The notes below the pieces were generated by a model. That model was not told where the DNA came from and ran no database searches. It saw only the letters and a program-made list of their open reading frames with translations. 64,000 nt of DNA from Cryptomeria japonica (Eukaryota > Streptophyta > Pinopsida > Cupressales > Cupressaceae): positions 566,513,152 to 566,577,151 of the forward strand of contig NC_081410.1 in NCBI RefSeq assembly GCF_030272615.1, written 5' to 3'. Position 1 is the stretch's first letter. Every line of letters starts with the position of its first letter. Of this stretch, positions 1 to 12,377 are shown one piece after another. The position numbers and the translations under genes were made by a program.

Positions 1-81
1 CCAGGAGATAGTAGTTTAGAATTTGCCCAAGTGAATTTTGTGATTGATTTTGTATTTGTGTGTTTGTGCGTGCTTTTGCAG

Positions 82-773
82 CTGTTTCTGGCAACGGATT
101 CGTGGCAAGAGATATGACGTTCGAGAACACGGCAGGGGCGGAGAAGCACCAGGCGGTGGCACTTCGAGTAGGGTCTGACCGTTCGGCGGTGTACCGGTGC
201 AGCATCAAAGGCTACCAAGACACTTTGTATGTCTACTCCCTCCGCCAATTCTACCGCGAAGTTGATATCTACGGCACCGTGGATTTCATCTTCGGCAACG
301 CAGCGGTCGTCATCCAGAATAGCAATATCATGGCCCGACGTCCCATGAGCAACCAGATCAACACAATTACTGCCCAGGCAAGAACAGATCCTAATGAAAA
401 CACCGGAATTTCCGTCCAGAATTGCATATTGTCAGCGTCTTCTGATCTCGAAGCTGTGAAAGGGTCCATCAAGACATACCTGGGGAGGCCGTGGAGGGAA
501 TACTCTCGCACTGTGTTTATGCAATCCACTCTGGGTGATCACATAGACCCTGCTGGTTGGTTGGAATGGGACGGCAATTTCGCTCTGAGCACGTTATACT
601 ACGGGGAATACAGCAACACCGGAGGTGGCGCAGGAACGTCAAAACGTGTGAATTGGCCTGGGTTTCATGTGTTGACCAGTGCCACTGAAGCCGCCAAGTT
701 CACAGTTGCTCAATTAATCTCTGGGATCTCATGGATTCCTGCTACAGGAGTCGCTTATACTTCAGGCTTGTAG
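82..773 (+). CDS. Pectinesterase (pectin methylesterase), last exon only
   Basis: Catalytic part of a type-I pectin methylesterase, which removes methyl esters from cell-wall homogalacturonan. Only the last exon is in the window: positions 1-81 are the end of an intron that stops at GCAG, and the exon enters in phase 1 (second base of an Ala codon). The translation shows the family signatures QAVAL, QDTL, DFIFGNA and LGRPW, so the two catalytic Asp, the two Gln and the Arg are all present, and it ends ...YTSGL then TAG. By comparison with the complete paralogue at 53862-55684, the exon 1 donor should lie about 14 bp beyond the left edge. The two last exons have the same length (692 bp) and differ at 8 of 230 residues. 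No frameshift or premature stop is seen. Whether exon 1 is intact cannot be judged. Confidence 0.93.
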
Positions 774-1340
774 CTCATATTTAATATATACCTGTTTACT
801 TCTTTTTTTTATTGCTATTCAATTTGTTGTATAAACATCGCGAATAATTGGCTTACGCCTTCGCAGCAATCTGCCACTCATTTATTCTCAGTCAAACAGT
901 GTTAATAAACACCGTTGAAATTGTCATGTACGTTTGCTTCCTCTCCTTGCGGCAATCTATGGAATAATATGGAAGCGCCAATATTTAATTAAAGAGTATG
1001 GGCATAATTAAAATGTGGATAAATGCGTGACGTATCAAATAATTTTCTGTGTTGAGTGCAAGGTGCTGGTAGAAGATATTCTTAAAGGTTTGGACAAATC
1101 TTTATTATTTAAAATTTGATAACTATCAAATCTTTATTATTATTTGATTTATTGTTTAAATCTAATGAATAATTTGTTTGGGTTATTTATTGTCGACCAA
1201 CATTTTGAAGAAATAATGTTATAATTGTCATATATTTTTGTTTGCTTTTCTTGTGACAATCTATGGAATAAAGGTAGTGGCAATAAGCCAAGTCTTGTGG
1301 CTTCAATATTTAATTAAAGATGTTGGAGTATTTTATTTAC
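774..1340 (+). repeat. 3' flank shared, inverted, with the second pectinesterase gene
   Basis: This flank matches the reverse complement of about 53370-53861, so the inverted duplication includes downstream DNA as well as the gene. It also contains an internal direct duplication. The block near 925-1010 (GTCATGTACG... CAATCTATGGAATAA ... AATATTTAATTAAAGA) recurs diverged at 1225-1325. The same pair is present in the other arm, so it predates the inverted duplication. Confidence 0.75.
904..909 (+). terminator. Putative poly(A) signal of the left pectinesterase gene
   Basis: An AATAAA hexamer lies 131 bp after the stop codon. The hexamer is conserved at the equivalent place of the paralogue (53727-53732, minus strand). 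Cleavage site not identifiable. Confidence 0.4.
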
Positions 1341-2206
1341 TTTCAAATTAAAATATAGATCTATAATTCATCATATAATTAACCATGTGAAATTGAGTAA
1401 TAAGATCAATATAATAGATAGGCAATGCAAGATTGATAATAGAAGTGAAATGCATGCAACACATGGACTAAGAGACTAAGTATAAACCATTCAACTAGCA
1501 ATCTCCTTCAAAGAATTGTTCTTCTACTCTATAGCACAAAAAAAACTTATAGTGTATGTAGCTCAATGCTAAAGGCCAGTTCCCTCAAGAGAAAAAATTA
1601 CTCAACTCTATGATTCACAATATTCTATGTCATTATTCATATAGGGAATTGTATTGTATTTTTTAGGTTGGTTTTAGCTAGACCATTAAGGTCTCACAAT
1701 AAATCTATTGTTGACTATAATGAAGAAAAAATAATAAAAGAACCCTCTATTTTATAAAAATGTTTTTGACTTATCATTTCAGGTTAAAAGTACAAACTTG
1801 TGTCACACTTTTATAAAGGAAATGGTCAATGCTAATTCAAATTTGTAAATTAAATCAATAGAAAGTGAAACTCCTACATTTGACCACCTTAACTTGGTCA
1901 AAACCTTATGAAATTTAAATTTTTTTAATTTTTCCCTACAGTAGATGAAGCATAGGATGTGACGCATGCTTCAGATTCAAAAAATGTTATACCGTTTGAA
2001 AGTTATGAGTGTTTTTCAATCAGTCTATCAATTGGGAATTTTGTCAGAATTCAATTAAAAAATAAATAATAATTATTTATTAAAGCCGAAATAAGACAAG
2101 CCTTATATTGTTGGAAAGATGAGAACGTCCTTAAAAAAAACTTTTTGTTTTATCATTTTTTGCTATAAAAAAAGTCGACAACCACTAGTGCAAAGTCTAG
2201 AAAATC
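1341..2206. other. Non-coding AT-rich spacer
   Basis: No credible coding region, RNA gene or element boundary is seen. Homology to the flank of the second pectinesterase gene fades in this stretch. Confidence 0.5.
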
Positions 2207-2329
2207 AAGGAATATTGAAAAACACATTTTTTTAGTTGACTTTCCAGGCTCGTCACTTCTAAGCCAAATCCCAAAGCAAACCCGACCCAAAATTTCAAAT
2301 TTCAAATTTGTACAACAAAAAACGGATAT
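2207..2329 (+). repeat. 123-bp direct repeat, left copy
   Basis: Nearly identical to 12378-12500, starting AAGGAATATTGAAAAACAC and ending GATAT; about ten differences. The two copies bracket the GA tract, the satellite and the copia element. Confidence 0.85.
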
Positions 2330-2370
2330 CCGATAGAATCGGATATCCAATTATATCAGATATCTGATTT
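2324..2370. repeat. Perfect palindromes
   Basis: GGATATCCGAT (2324-2334) and its exact reverse complement (2338-2348) are separated by AGA. A second palindrome, ATCAGATATCTGAT, follows at about 2357-2370. Able to form a hairpin or cruciform; function unknown. Confidence 0.8.
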
Positions 2371-2482
2371 TAACATGTAAATTCAATAACTAAATTTGCA
2401 CATAATTAATCTATTGTTTATTAATATATAATATATTAATATACAATATAATAATTTATAAATAAATTAGTATATGATATTA

Positions 2483-2516
2483 GGGAGAGGGAGAGGGAGA
2501 GGGAGAGGGAGAGGGA

Positions 2517-2607
<91 letters not shown>

Positions 2608-2647
2608 GGGAGAGAGGGGGGAAGGGAGGGAGAGGGTAGGAGGGGCG

Positions 2648-2692
<45 letters not shown>

Positions 2693-2910
2693 GGGGGAAA
2701 GGGAGAGATAGATAGAGAGATATAGAGAGATTAGGGGAGAGGGAGAGAGATATTAGGGGAGAGAGAGAAGGGGGGAATATATATATACAGAGAGAGAGGG
2801 AGAGATTAGGGGAGAGAGAGAAAGAGATTAGGGGGGAGGGGGGGAGGGGGGAGAGAGAGAGGGAGGGGAAGGGACACACAGAGAGAGAGACAAAGAGGGA
2901 AGGGGAAGGG
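2483..2910 (+). repeat. Purine-only (GA/GGGAGA) microsatellite tract
   Basis: About 430 bp almost entirely of A and G on this strand: first a (GGGAGA)n block, then about 80 bp of pure (GA)n, then mixed G-rich purine. Open frames here on either strand (Arg-Glu or Ser-Leu repeats) are artefacts of the repeat. Confidence 0.95.
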
Positions 2911-4656
2911 GTCCTATTGTATCCTATGACCCCTTTGGTGTCAAATTTTTGTAAACAATATTGACACTATTTTTTATATTGTAATAATGGTTCATCTTGC
3001 CACCTTATGACACACTATGACCCCTTATGACACTATATGGTGTACTAAGGGGTCATGGGATATCATATGACCCCAAAGGACAACATATGACCCCTTATGA
3101 CACCATATTGAGTCATTATGGGTCCTATAGTGTCATAAGGGGTCATATTGTGTCCTATGACCCCTTTAGACACCAGTCACCATATGACCGCTGACGACAC
3201 TAAATTGTATTGTTATGGGTCATATTGTGTTCTAAGGGGCCATATTGTGTCATATGACCCCTTTAAGACACCATATGACTCCTTGGGACACAATATGACC
3301 CTTTACGACTCCATATGGGTCGTTAGGGATCATATGGTATCCTAAGGGGACATGGGATACCATATGACCCCTAAGGACAACATATGACACCATATTGGGT
3401 CGTTATGGGTCCTATGGTGTCGTAAGGGGTCATATTGTGTCCTACGACCCCTTAGGAAACCATATGACCCTTTACAATACCAAATTGTATTGTTATGGGT
3501 CATATTGTGTCATACGACCCCTTTAAGACACCATATGACCCCTTAAGACACAATATAACACTTTACGACTCTATATGATGTTGTTATGGGTTATATGACC
3601 CCTTAGGATCCCTTATGACACCATATGGTATCGTTAGGGGTCATATGGTGTCATTAGGGGTCATATGGTGTCCTAAGGGCTCATGGGATATCATATGACC
3701 CTTAAGGATAATATATGACCCCTTATGTCACCATATTGGGTTGTTATGGGTCCTATAGTGTCCTAGGGGGTCATTTTGTGTCCTACGACCTCTTAGGACA
3801 CCATATGACCCCTTACGACATGAAATTGTGTTGTTATGGGTCATATTGTGTCCTAAGGGGCCATATGACCCCTTTAAGACACCATATGACCCTTCAGGAC
3901 ACGATATGACCCTTTACGACTCTATATAATGTTATTATGGATCATATGACCCCTTATGACACCATATGACACCATATGGTGTTGTTAGGGGTCATAGGGT
4001 GTCCTAAGGGGACATGGGATACCTTATGACCCCTAAGGACAACATATGACCCCTTATGACACCATACTGGGTCGTTATGGGTCGTATGGTGTCCGAATGG
4101 GTCATATTGTGTCCTATGACATCTTAGGACACCATACTACCCCTTACAACACCAATTTGTGTCGTTATGGGTCATATTATGTCCTAAGGGTTCATATTGT
4201 GTCATATGACCCCTTTAAGACACCATATGACCCCTTAGGACACAATATGACCCTTTCCAACTGTATATGGCGTCGTTATGGGCCATATGACCCCTTATGA
4301 CACTATATGGTGTAGTTAGGAGTCATATGGTGTCCTAAGACATATTCGGATACTATATGACCCCTAAGGATAACATATGACCCCTTATGACACCATATTG
4401 GGTGGTTATGGGTCTTATGGTGTCCTAAGGGGTCATATTGTGTTCTATGACCCCTTAGGACACTATATGACCCTTATGATACTAGATTGTGTCATTATGG
4501 GTCATATTATGTCATATGAACCCTTTAAGACACCATATGACCCCTTAGGACACAATATGATCCTTTATGATTCTATATGGTGTCGTTATGGGTCATATGA
4601 CCCCTTATGACATCATATAGTGTTGGTAGGGGTCATATGGTGTCCTAAGGGGTCAT
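2911..4656. repeat. TATGACCCC satellite with ~331-bp higher-order period
   Basis: The array is built from short variants of CATATGACCCCTTAGGACAC and its reverse complement, so each unit is full of inverted sub-repeats. A landmark (CATGGGATAYCATATGACCCC) starts at 3054, 3351, 3682 and 4013, with a diverged copy at about 4341. That gives spacings of 297, 331, 331 and 328 bp, a higher-order unit of about 331 bp in roughly five copies. It is interrupted by the copia element and resumes at 12263. Confidence 0.9.
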
Positions 4657-6136
4657 TGATGGCATTACAATAGAAAGGAGATTGTTGGCATTTAAATAAG
4701 GATATTGAGAAGGTTGTTGGAGATTATTGATATAACTGAAGAAGGATGATTACTATCTTAATAATATTGTTTTGTCATTGATGTCAAGAAATTGATTTTT
4801 TGATTTAGTATGATGTTGCCATATCTTGAGAAGTATGTGTTGATGAGTATTAGGAGGTCGGTAAGTGACACAGAAAGAATGTGATAATAAAGGGGAGAAA
4901 TAAGTTATTCAATGGGCAACTATTACCGAGTTAGACAATGATGAGATCATGTTGTTTTGATTGTTTTGATATCCTACACATGTTGTTGATTATAAGTTTA
5001 ATACTGTATTATGTCACCAAGCAAGGAACCTAGTCGATAAACCCTAAGGTTGTCGATATTGGTTAAAGAAGGCAGAATGTCTACCGAGCGAAGTTCAGTA
5101 TTAACCGAGTAACAACCGAATTATAATAGATCGCATTGGATGGATAAAAGTATTATTTAATGAAGGATGTTGATGAGATGGAGATGAATAAATGATTGGT
5201 ATGTCGCGCAAGAAGTTTTATTTAAGGATCTATGGCAATGAAAAATCAAGAGGAAAATCTACAGCACAGATTGAACTGCAATAACCTAGCACAAGTTCCT
5301 AAGAAGGAATGCAAGTTCCAAGGTGAGGTAAAACATTTTTAGATCAAAGGATTCATTGAACCTAGTCTAGTTTAATGATCTAATGGCTAATATTGATCAT
5401 GGGAAATGTGATCAAGGAGATTAAGCGGTTAGAAATTGTTTATAAATAAGGAATTGTTGATAAAAAATGTATGTGGGCAAATGTATGCACAGTGATGCTA
5501 TCGGATTTTTTACCGAGCTCAGAAGCTTGAAGAACAGATTGAGAAGCCCAACAAGCCCAACAAGGGACTAGATAAGTCTTATGACAAGATTGTTTTGAGA
5601 AAATTGAATCTACTTTAGCATTTCAGATGTGAAGTTGCAGATATAATTTATTACTGTTATTTGTTTTGTAAGTGACAGGAAATCTCTTAATCGAGTGAAC
5701 CTAACAGTCTTATTTGTAAACCCTCTAGCAAGGTAACATTCTAAATGAGTGTTTGAAATCCTTTGAGAAGGTCACTTCTAACAAAGTGCAAGCCCCTAAC
5801 AAGTCTGAGGGAAATCCCTTAACCGGGTCACATCTAGCAATGTGTTTGTAATCTTTAACAGGATTTTCTTTTAACCGAGCATACTCTAGAAGGGTATATT
5901 TCTTAGTGGGTCCAAAATCCCACAGTGGTTTTTCCCTATTTGGATTTCCACATTAAATCTGGTGTTATATGTGTTGTGATATTATCTGTTCATATGTTTG
6001 AATGTTTTACAGCTTTGGTTACATATTCTGAAGTATAAGCTACCGAGGTTGAATCAGTTGAATATATTGAACAAGTTAAGTTTGTATGATTCACCCCCCC
6101 TCTTATCTTAATAACTATTGGCATTAGAACTTTACA
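4657..6136 (+). repeat. Copia 5' LTR
   Basis: 1,480 bp, begins TGATGGCATTACAATAG and ends CTTTACA. The beginning contains a ~27-bp tandem duplication (GGCATT...AATAGAAAGGAGATTG then TTGGCATTTAAATAAGG) that is also present in the right LTR. Confidence 0.9.
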
Positions 6137-6138
6137 AT

Positions 6139-6150
6139 TGTTATCAAAGC
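6139..6150 (+). promoter_or_regulatory. Copia primer-binding site
   Basis: TGTTATCAAAGC lies two bases after the 5' LTR. It is a degenerate match to TGGTATCAGAGC, the sequence complementary to the 3' end of initiator tRNA-Met in many copia elements. Confidence 0.7.
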
Positions 6151-7215
6151 TATGGACTCTGGAAGAAAAGTTTAAAGGTACTTGAGGCAAAGATCCGAAG
6201 ATGTATAAAAGGGATGCACCAAAGCTGAACAAGTCAAGTTTCTCCACATGGCAGAAAATGATGAAGCTGCACTTATCAGGAATTGGAGAATATGCAACAT
6301 ATTATTAAGAGAATGATTACATACCACCTAGCACCAACCTGATGACCATGGAAGAGATAGAGGCAAAGCAAGAACATATTCAAGCTATGATTGAAATAAA
6401 ATCAGCATTAACCGACTCAGAGTTTAATGATCTAGAAGGCTGTAATGATGCAAAAGCGATGTGGACCAAGTTCATATCTATGTATGGTGGTGATGAACAT
6501 GTTCAAAGAGCAAAAGTAAATAGTCTAAGAAGACAACTTGAATCTATGAGAATGAATGAAGGTGAGAACATAACCCAATACAGTACAAGGTTAAAGGAAA
6601 TTGTCAATCAAATTAAAGGAGCAGGAGGAACTATTGAAGAAAAAGATGTAACAAGTTGTTGAGAACCCTTCTACCTACTTATGCCATTCGAGTCTCTGCA
6701 ATCAATGAATTAAGGTCTATAATAAATATGCCGGTCTCTTTGGATGCCGCTATCGGTAAGCTACATGCATTTGAGTTAAGTAATTTTGATAACAGTGGGT
6801 CTTCGGTAAATAAAGTAGAATCTGCATTCAGTTCTTTTCATATTGGTGAATCTGATGACTATAATGATAGAATGAATAAGTTTTCTAAAGGAAATAACAA
6901 TGGAGCAAGTGAGAGATTTCATAAAAACATGGAAGAAGTACACAAACTGTATGAGGAAATCAAAAAGCAAGAAGAGTTTGAAGCACTATTGGCCAGAAGG
7001 TTACCGAGAGACAAAGGTAAGTATAAAGGAAAGCTACCTTTAAAATGTTTCAATTGTGATAAAATAGGACATATGGCTTCTAACTGCCCTGACAAATAAT
7101 CTAGTGAAAAGAGAGAATACCGAGATAACAGGCAGAAAGACAACCAATACAGAGGACACTGAGACTTCAGAAGGAGAGACAGAAAGACATGCCTAGTAGC
7201 TGATGAGGAATCCAA
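6151..7215 (+). pseudogene. Copia gag remnant
   Basis: Nucleocapsid/capsid polyprotein remnant. Readable segments include the UBN2-type gag core (about 6342-6660, EEIEAKQEHIQAMIEIK onward) and a CCHC zinc knuckle, CFNCDKIGHMASNC, at about 7049-7090. A one-base deletion near 6650 breaks the frame (it continues from 6656 in another frame), an in-frame TGA lies near 6313, and a TAA follows the knuckle at 7097-7099. Not translatable as one product. Confidence 0.85.
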
Positions 7216-7258
7216 CGATGATAAATCTGATGTAACTGATATAGAGGAAGTTGTTTAT

Positions 7259-8860
7259 GTGGCTATTAAAGATGGATCAGATGAAAAAAGGTATGAAGAA
7301 AAAGCCCTAATATCTCACATAAATAATAATGATTCTTGGATCATAGACAATGGATGCTCACATCACATGACAGGTGATAAGTACAAGTTTGTTAAATTAA
7401 AAGACTATGATAGAGGATATGTAAGATTTGGTAATGATGCACCATGTCCAGTGAAAGGTAAAGGATCTATAACACTTCTTGACAATGCTAAATGTGATGA
7501 TGTATATTGGGTTGAAGGTTTAAAATACAATTTGTTGAGTGTAGCACAGCTAAACAATACAGGATACCTAATAGAATTCTAGAAGGGATGTGTCAAAGTT
7601 CATGAAAAACATGGAAAGCTGGCTACTACTAGGACACAAACAAAAGGTAATACATTTCATCTTGACTCAACTCAGAACAAATGTCTATATGCAAAAATAG
7701 AAGATACCCGGTTATGGCATAAAAGGTTTTGTCATGTAAATTTTGATAATATGATCAAAATAAGTAAGAAGCATCAAGTAAGAGGTCTACCGAGCTTGAA
7801 AAAAACTTGAGAATGCTATGTGCCAAGGATGCCAGATGGGTAAGATGATAAGATCAAGCTTTACAAGTAAGTCCTACACTTCTAAGGGAATTTTAGATCT
7901 AGTACACATTGATCTTTGTAGTCCCATGAAAGTTCAAAGTTATTATGGTGATAAAAATTTCATAATATTCGTGGATGATTACTCAAGGATGATGTCAGTT
8001 ATGTTTTTAAAAGAAAAATCAGAAGCTTTTCAAATGTTTAAATGGTACAAGGCAAGAGTTGAAAATGAAACAGGAAGACAACTAAAATGTCTTAGATCTG
8101 ATAGAGGAGGAGAGTTCACTTCTGATGAATTTAACCTATTCTGCAATGATAATGGTATAAAAAGGCAAGTGTCTATACCAAGAACACCTCAGCAAAATGG
8201 GATAGCTGAGAGCAGAAACAGATCAATTGTAGATTGTGCTAGAACCCTGATGATAGAAAAGAGGGTACCTCAAACATTTTGGAGAGAAGCAATCAGTACT
8301 GTAGTTTACACCCTGAACCGAGTACAACTGAAGAAAGGAACTATGAAGACACCATATGAAATCTAGTATGACAAGAAACCTAATGTAAGTTATTTTAAAA
8401 TCTTTGGAAGTAGATGTTATGTTCACAAAGATGACAGAAATGGAAAGTTTGATCAGAAAAGCAAGGAAGGAACATTTCTTGGTTATTCTTCTAGAAGTAA
8501 AGCATTTAAATGTCTGATCAAATCATCTAACAAAATAGTAGAAAGTGCAAATGTGAAAATTGATGAATTTGCAGAAAGTAATGATGAAGGAAATTCCAAA
8601 GAACCAAAAAATTATGAAGAATTTGTTTATGTTCAACCGAGAAGTCCTACCGAGAAATTTGCTAAAGAAAATAAAAATAATATCCAGTTACTGAGTGATG
8701 AAGAAGATCATACAGAGCCTACCAAGCCTATATTAGCCAAATATGTCAGAAGAAATCATGCATCAAGTCAGATTATAGGAGATTAGGATGATCCAGTGAT
8801 GACAAGGAACAAACTGAGATAGAACACATCTCTAATATCTAAATTTGAACCGAGAATAGT
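7259..8860 (+). pseudogene. Copia protease and integrase remnant
   Basis: Protease region around 7335-7580. The active-site triad, expected as D-S-G, reads D-N-G here (WIIDNGCSHHMTGD), so even the readable part is probably inactive. A stop follows at 7580-7582. The GAG-pre-integrase zinc region (RLWHKRFCHVNF) lies at about 7710, with a stop near 7808. The integrase core at 7818-8366 keeps the D-D-E residues in IDLCSP, RSDRGGEF and NGIAESRNR, then meets a TAG at 8364-8366. The rest of the integrase C-terminal region and linker runs to about 8786 with further stops. Confidence 0.88.
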
Positions 8861-8869
8861 AAAAGAGGC

Positions 8870-10381
8870 ATTTAACAATGGAGATTGGGTAAATGCTATG
8901 ACAGAAGAGATTGATCAAATCAAGAAGAATGAAACATGGACATTGGTCCCAAGACCGAAGGACAGAAATGTAATCGGTACAAAGTGGATTTTCAGAAACA
9001 AGCTAAATGAAAAAGGTGAGGTCATTCGGAACAAAGCAAGACTAGTTTGCAAAGGTTATGCTCAAGAAGAAGGAATAGATTATGGTGAGACTTTTGCACC
9101 TGTGGCTAGACTTGCAGGAGTAAGAACATTGTTGGCATATGTTGCTTTCAAAAATTTCAAGGTATATCAAATGGATGTTAAATCTGCATTTTTGAATGGT
9201 ATACTAGAAGAAGAAGTTTATATTGAACATCTTGAAGGATTTGTTGAAGACAAGAGTAAAGATTAGGTATGTCAATTAAACAAAGATTTACATGGTCTAA
9301 AACAAGCACCTAGAGCATGGTATGAGCGAATGCAGTCTTACTTAATCAAGATTGATTTTATAAGAACAAGTGAAAACAATAATATGTACATGAAGAATGA
9401 TGAGTACAATGGAATATTGATCTCAACCATATTTGTTAATGATATTATTTTTTGTGGAAATGATTCTCTATGCAAGAACTTTGGAAATGAAATGTGCAAG
9501 GAATTTGAGATGTCATTAATCGATGAGATAATGTATTTTATAGGTTTACAAATACTGCAAATGAAAGATGAGATTTTCATTACTCAATCCAAGTACATAA
9601 AGGAAATCTTGAAGAAATTTGGAATGGAGGATTCTAAACCTGTAAGTACTCCTATGACTACTAACTGTAACTATCAAAGAATGATGAATCTGCATCTGTT
9701 GATGAGATACTTTACCGATCTATGATTGGAAAGTTGCAATATGTTGTTCACAGCAGGCCAGATATAGCACATGTAGTAGGAATAGTTGCAAGATTTTCTG
9801 TAGAGCCCAAAGAAATCCATATGACAGCAATCAAGAATTTTCAGATACCTGAGAGGCACTGAAGATTATGGCTTAATATATGAAAAGAGGAATGATTTTG
9901 ATTTAAAAGTTTACTCTGATGCTGATTGGGCAGGAAATGTTGATGACAAGAAAAGCAAAAGTGGTGGAGCTTTCTTCTTGGGAGATAGACTAGTAAGTTG
10001 GCTTAGCAAGAAACAAGGATGGATTTCACAATCAATAGCCGAAGCTGAATATGTCACTGCAGCATTGAATTGTACAAATAGAGCATGGATCAAGCAACTG
10101 TTGGAAGGTATATATGAGAAATTTACCGAGCCAGTAACAATATTCTGTGATAATACTAGTGCCATTAACATTTCAAAGAATCCGGTAATGCACTCTAAGA
10201 CAAAACATATCTCTATAAAGTATCATTATCTCAGAGAAGAAGTTCAAGAGAAGAAAGTTGTGGTGGAATATATCAGTTCAAAGTAGCAAATAGCAGACAT
10301 CTTCACAAAGCCACTGCCAAGGGACACTTTTGAGTATCTCAGAAGCAAGTTAGGGGTCCTACCCCTATCTTCTACTCACTG
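8870..10381 (+). pseudogene. Copia reverse transcriptase and RNase H remnant
   Basis: RT begins around [17 protein letters not shown]. The hallmark NKWIFRNK...[16 protein letters not shown]...FAPVAR and [11 protein letters not shown] segments are clear up to a TAG at 9264-9266. The catalytic YVDD box reads FVND (about 9437), losing one of the two catalytic aspartates. RNase H follows at 9900-10290 (DADWAG, SIAEAEY, CDNTSA, HSKTKHI), then a TAG and the closing ADIFTKPL motif near 10300. Inactive. Confidence 0.9.
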
Positions 10382-10750
10382 ACAGAGTTCAGTGAAAGCA
10401 TCAATTCGATGACTCTATAGAATATTATTTGTGGATTGATGCTAATTTACACACTTTAGGAGGTTTTCTAAAGGTGTGCAGGAATTAGTGAATAGAGACA
10501 AGTTGCTCTGACTGAGACTGAGTTGATACATGTGTAACACAGCAAGGCAAATCACTTCACAGGGGAAGAAACCATGAACCTTTTTTAGCATTGTTGTCAA
10601 AGGGGGAGAAGACTAAATGGAGAAAATATCAGAAGACTAATGACAGGGGGAGAAGACTTTAGGAGACAACGCAAGGATAACAAGAAAAGTCTAACAACAA
10701 TCTGAATCCGAATCAGTTGGAACAAATCAAGTTGGTTTTTCCATCAATGC

Positions 10751-10763
10751 CAAAGGGGGAGAT
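10751..10763 (+). promoter_or_regulatory. Copia polypurine tract
   Basis: CAAAGGGGGAGAT lies directly before the TG of the right LTR and serves as plus-strand priming site by position. Confidence 0.8.
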
Positions 10764-12257
10764 TGTTGGCATTAAAATAGAAAGGAGATTGTTGGCATTT
10801 CAATAAGGATATTGAGAAGGTTGTTGGAGATTATTGATATAACTGAAGAAGGATGATTACTATCTTAATAATATTGTTTTGTCATTGATGTCAAGAAATT
10901 GATTTTCTGATTCAGTATGATGTTGTCATATCTTGAGAAGTATGTGTTGATGAGTATTAGGAGGTCGGTAAGTGACACAGAAAGAATGTGATAATAAAGG
11001 GGAGAAATAAGTTATTCAATGGGTAACTATTACCGAGTTAGACAATGATGATATCATGTTGTTTTGATTGTTTTGATATCCTACACATGTTATTGATTAT
11101 AAGTTTAATACTGTATTATGTCACCGAGCAAGGAACCTAGTCGGTAAACCCTAAGGTTATCGATATCGGTTAAAGAAGGAAGAATGTCTACCGAGCGAAG
11201 TTCAGTATTAACTGAGTAACAATCGAGTTATAATAGATCGCATTGGATGGATAAAAGCATTATTTAATGAAGGATGCTGATGAACTGGAGATGAATAAAT
11301 GATTGGTATGTCGCACAAGAAGTTTTTGTTAAGGATCTATGGCAATGAAAAATCAAGAGGAAAATCTACAGCATAGATTGAACCGCAATAACGTAGCACA
11401 AGTTCCCAGGAAGGAATGCAAGTTCCAAGGCAAGGTAAAACATTTTCAGATCAAATGATTCATTGAACCTATCCCAGTTTAATGATCTGATGGCTAATAT
11501 TAATCATGGGAAATGTGATCTAGGAGATTAAGCGGTTAGAAATTATTTATAAATAAGGAATTGTTGATAAATAATGTATACGAGCAAATGTATGCACAGT
11601 GATGCTACAGGATTGTTTATCGAGCTTAGAAGCTTGAAGATTTGATTGAAGAATAGATTGAGAAGCCTAGCAAGCCCAACAAGGGACTAGATAAGTCTTA
11701 TGACAAGATTGTTTTGAGCAAATAGAATCTGCTTTAGCATTTCAGATGTGAAGTTGCAGATATAATTTATTACTGTTATTTGTTTTCTAAGTGATAAGAA
11801 ATATCTTAACCGAGTGGACCTAACAGTCTTATTTGTAAACCCTCTAGCAAGGTAACATTCTAAATGAGTGTTTGAAATCCTTTGACAAGGTCACTTCTAA
11901 TAAAGTGCAGGACTCTAACAAGTCTGAGGGAAATCCCTTAACTGGGTCACATCTAGCAACGTGTTTGTAATCTTTAAAAGGATTTGCCTTTAACCGAGCA
12001 TTCTCTAGAAGGGTATATTTCTTAGTGGGTCTGAAATCCCACAGTGGTTTTTCCCTATTTGGGTTTCCACATTAAATCTGGTGTTATATGTGTTGTGATA
12101 TTATCTGTTCATAAGTTTGAATGTGTTATAGTTTTGGTTACATATTCTGAAGTATAAGCTACCGAGGTTGAATCAGTTGAATATATTGAACAAGTTAAGT
12201 TTGTATGATTCACCCCCCCCCTCTCATCTTACTAACTATTGGCATCAGAACTTTATA
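10764..12257 (+). repeat. Copia 3' LTR
   Basis: 1,494 bp. Matches 4657-6136 throughout; differences are mostly transitions (about 2% in the first 270 bp, more further in, by eye). Terminal CA is mutated to TA (ends CTTTATA), followed by the GTCAT duplication. Confidence 0.92.
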
Positions 12258-12262
12258 GTCAT

Positions 12263-12377
12263 GGGATACAATATGACCCCTAAGGACAACATATGACCCC
12301 CCTTATGACACCATATTGGGTCATTATGGATCCTATGGTGTCCTAAGGGGTCATATTGTGTCCTATGACTTTCCCCT
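12263..12377. repeat. TATGACCCC satellite, right remainder
   Basis: Continuation of the 2911-4656 array beyond the copia insertion, beginning in the middle of the landmark unit (GGGATACAATATGACCCC). Confidence 0.9.

Larger units (their letters stand above)
4657..12257 (+). mobile_element. Ty1/copia LTR retrotransposon, decayed
   Basis: A 7,601-bp element flanked by the 5-bp target duplication GTCAT (4652-4656 and 12258-12262). It has two LTRs, a primer-binding site matching the tRNA-Met type, a gag with a CCHC knuckle, then protease, integrase, RT and RNase H in copia order, and a polypurine tract before the right LTR. All reading frames are broken by stops and frameshifts, and the LTRs differ by several percent by eye, so it is not young. 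It sits inside the TATGACCCC satellite. Confidence 0.93.

Noticed and set aside
2436-2879. Ser-Leu and Arg-Glu repeat proteins
   Set aside because: Translation of the GA microsatellite.
3148-4610. Several plus-strand open frames of 64-84 codons with similar MTPYDTILG-type peptides
   Set aside because: They are the satellite read in frame; the repeat unit lacks stops in one phase by chance. No initiation context or domain.
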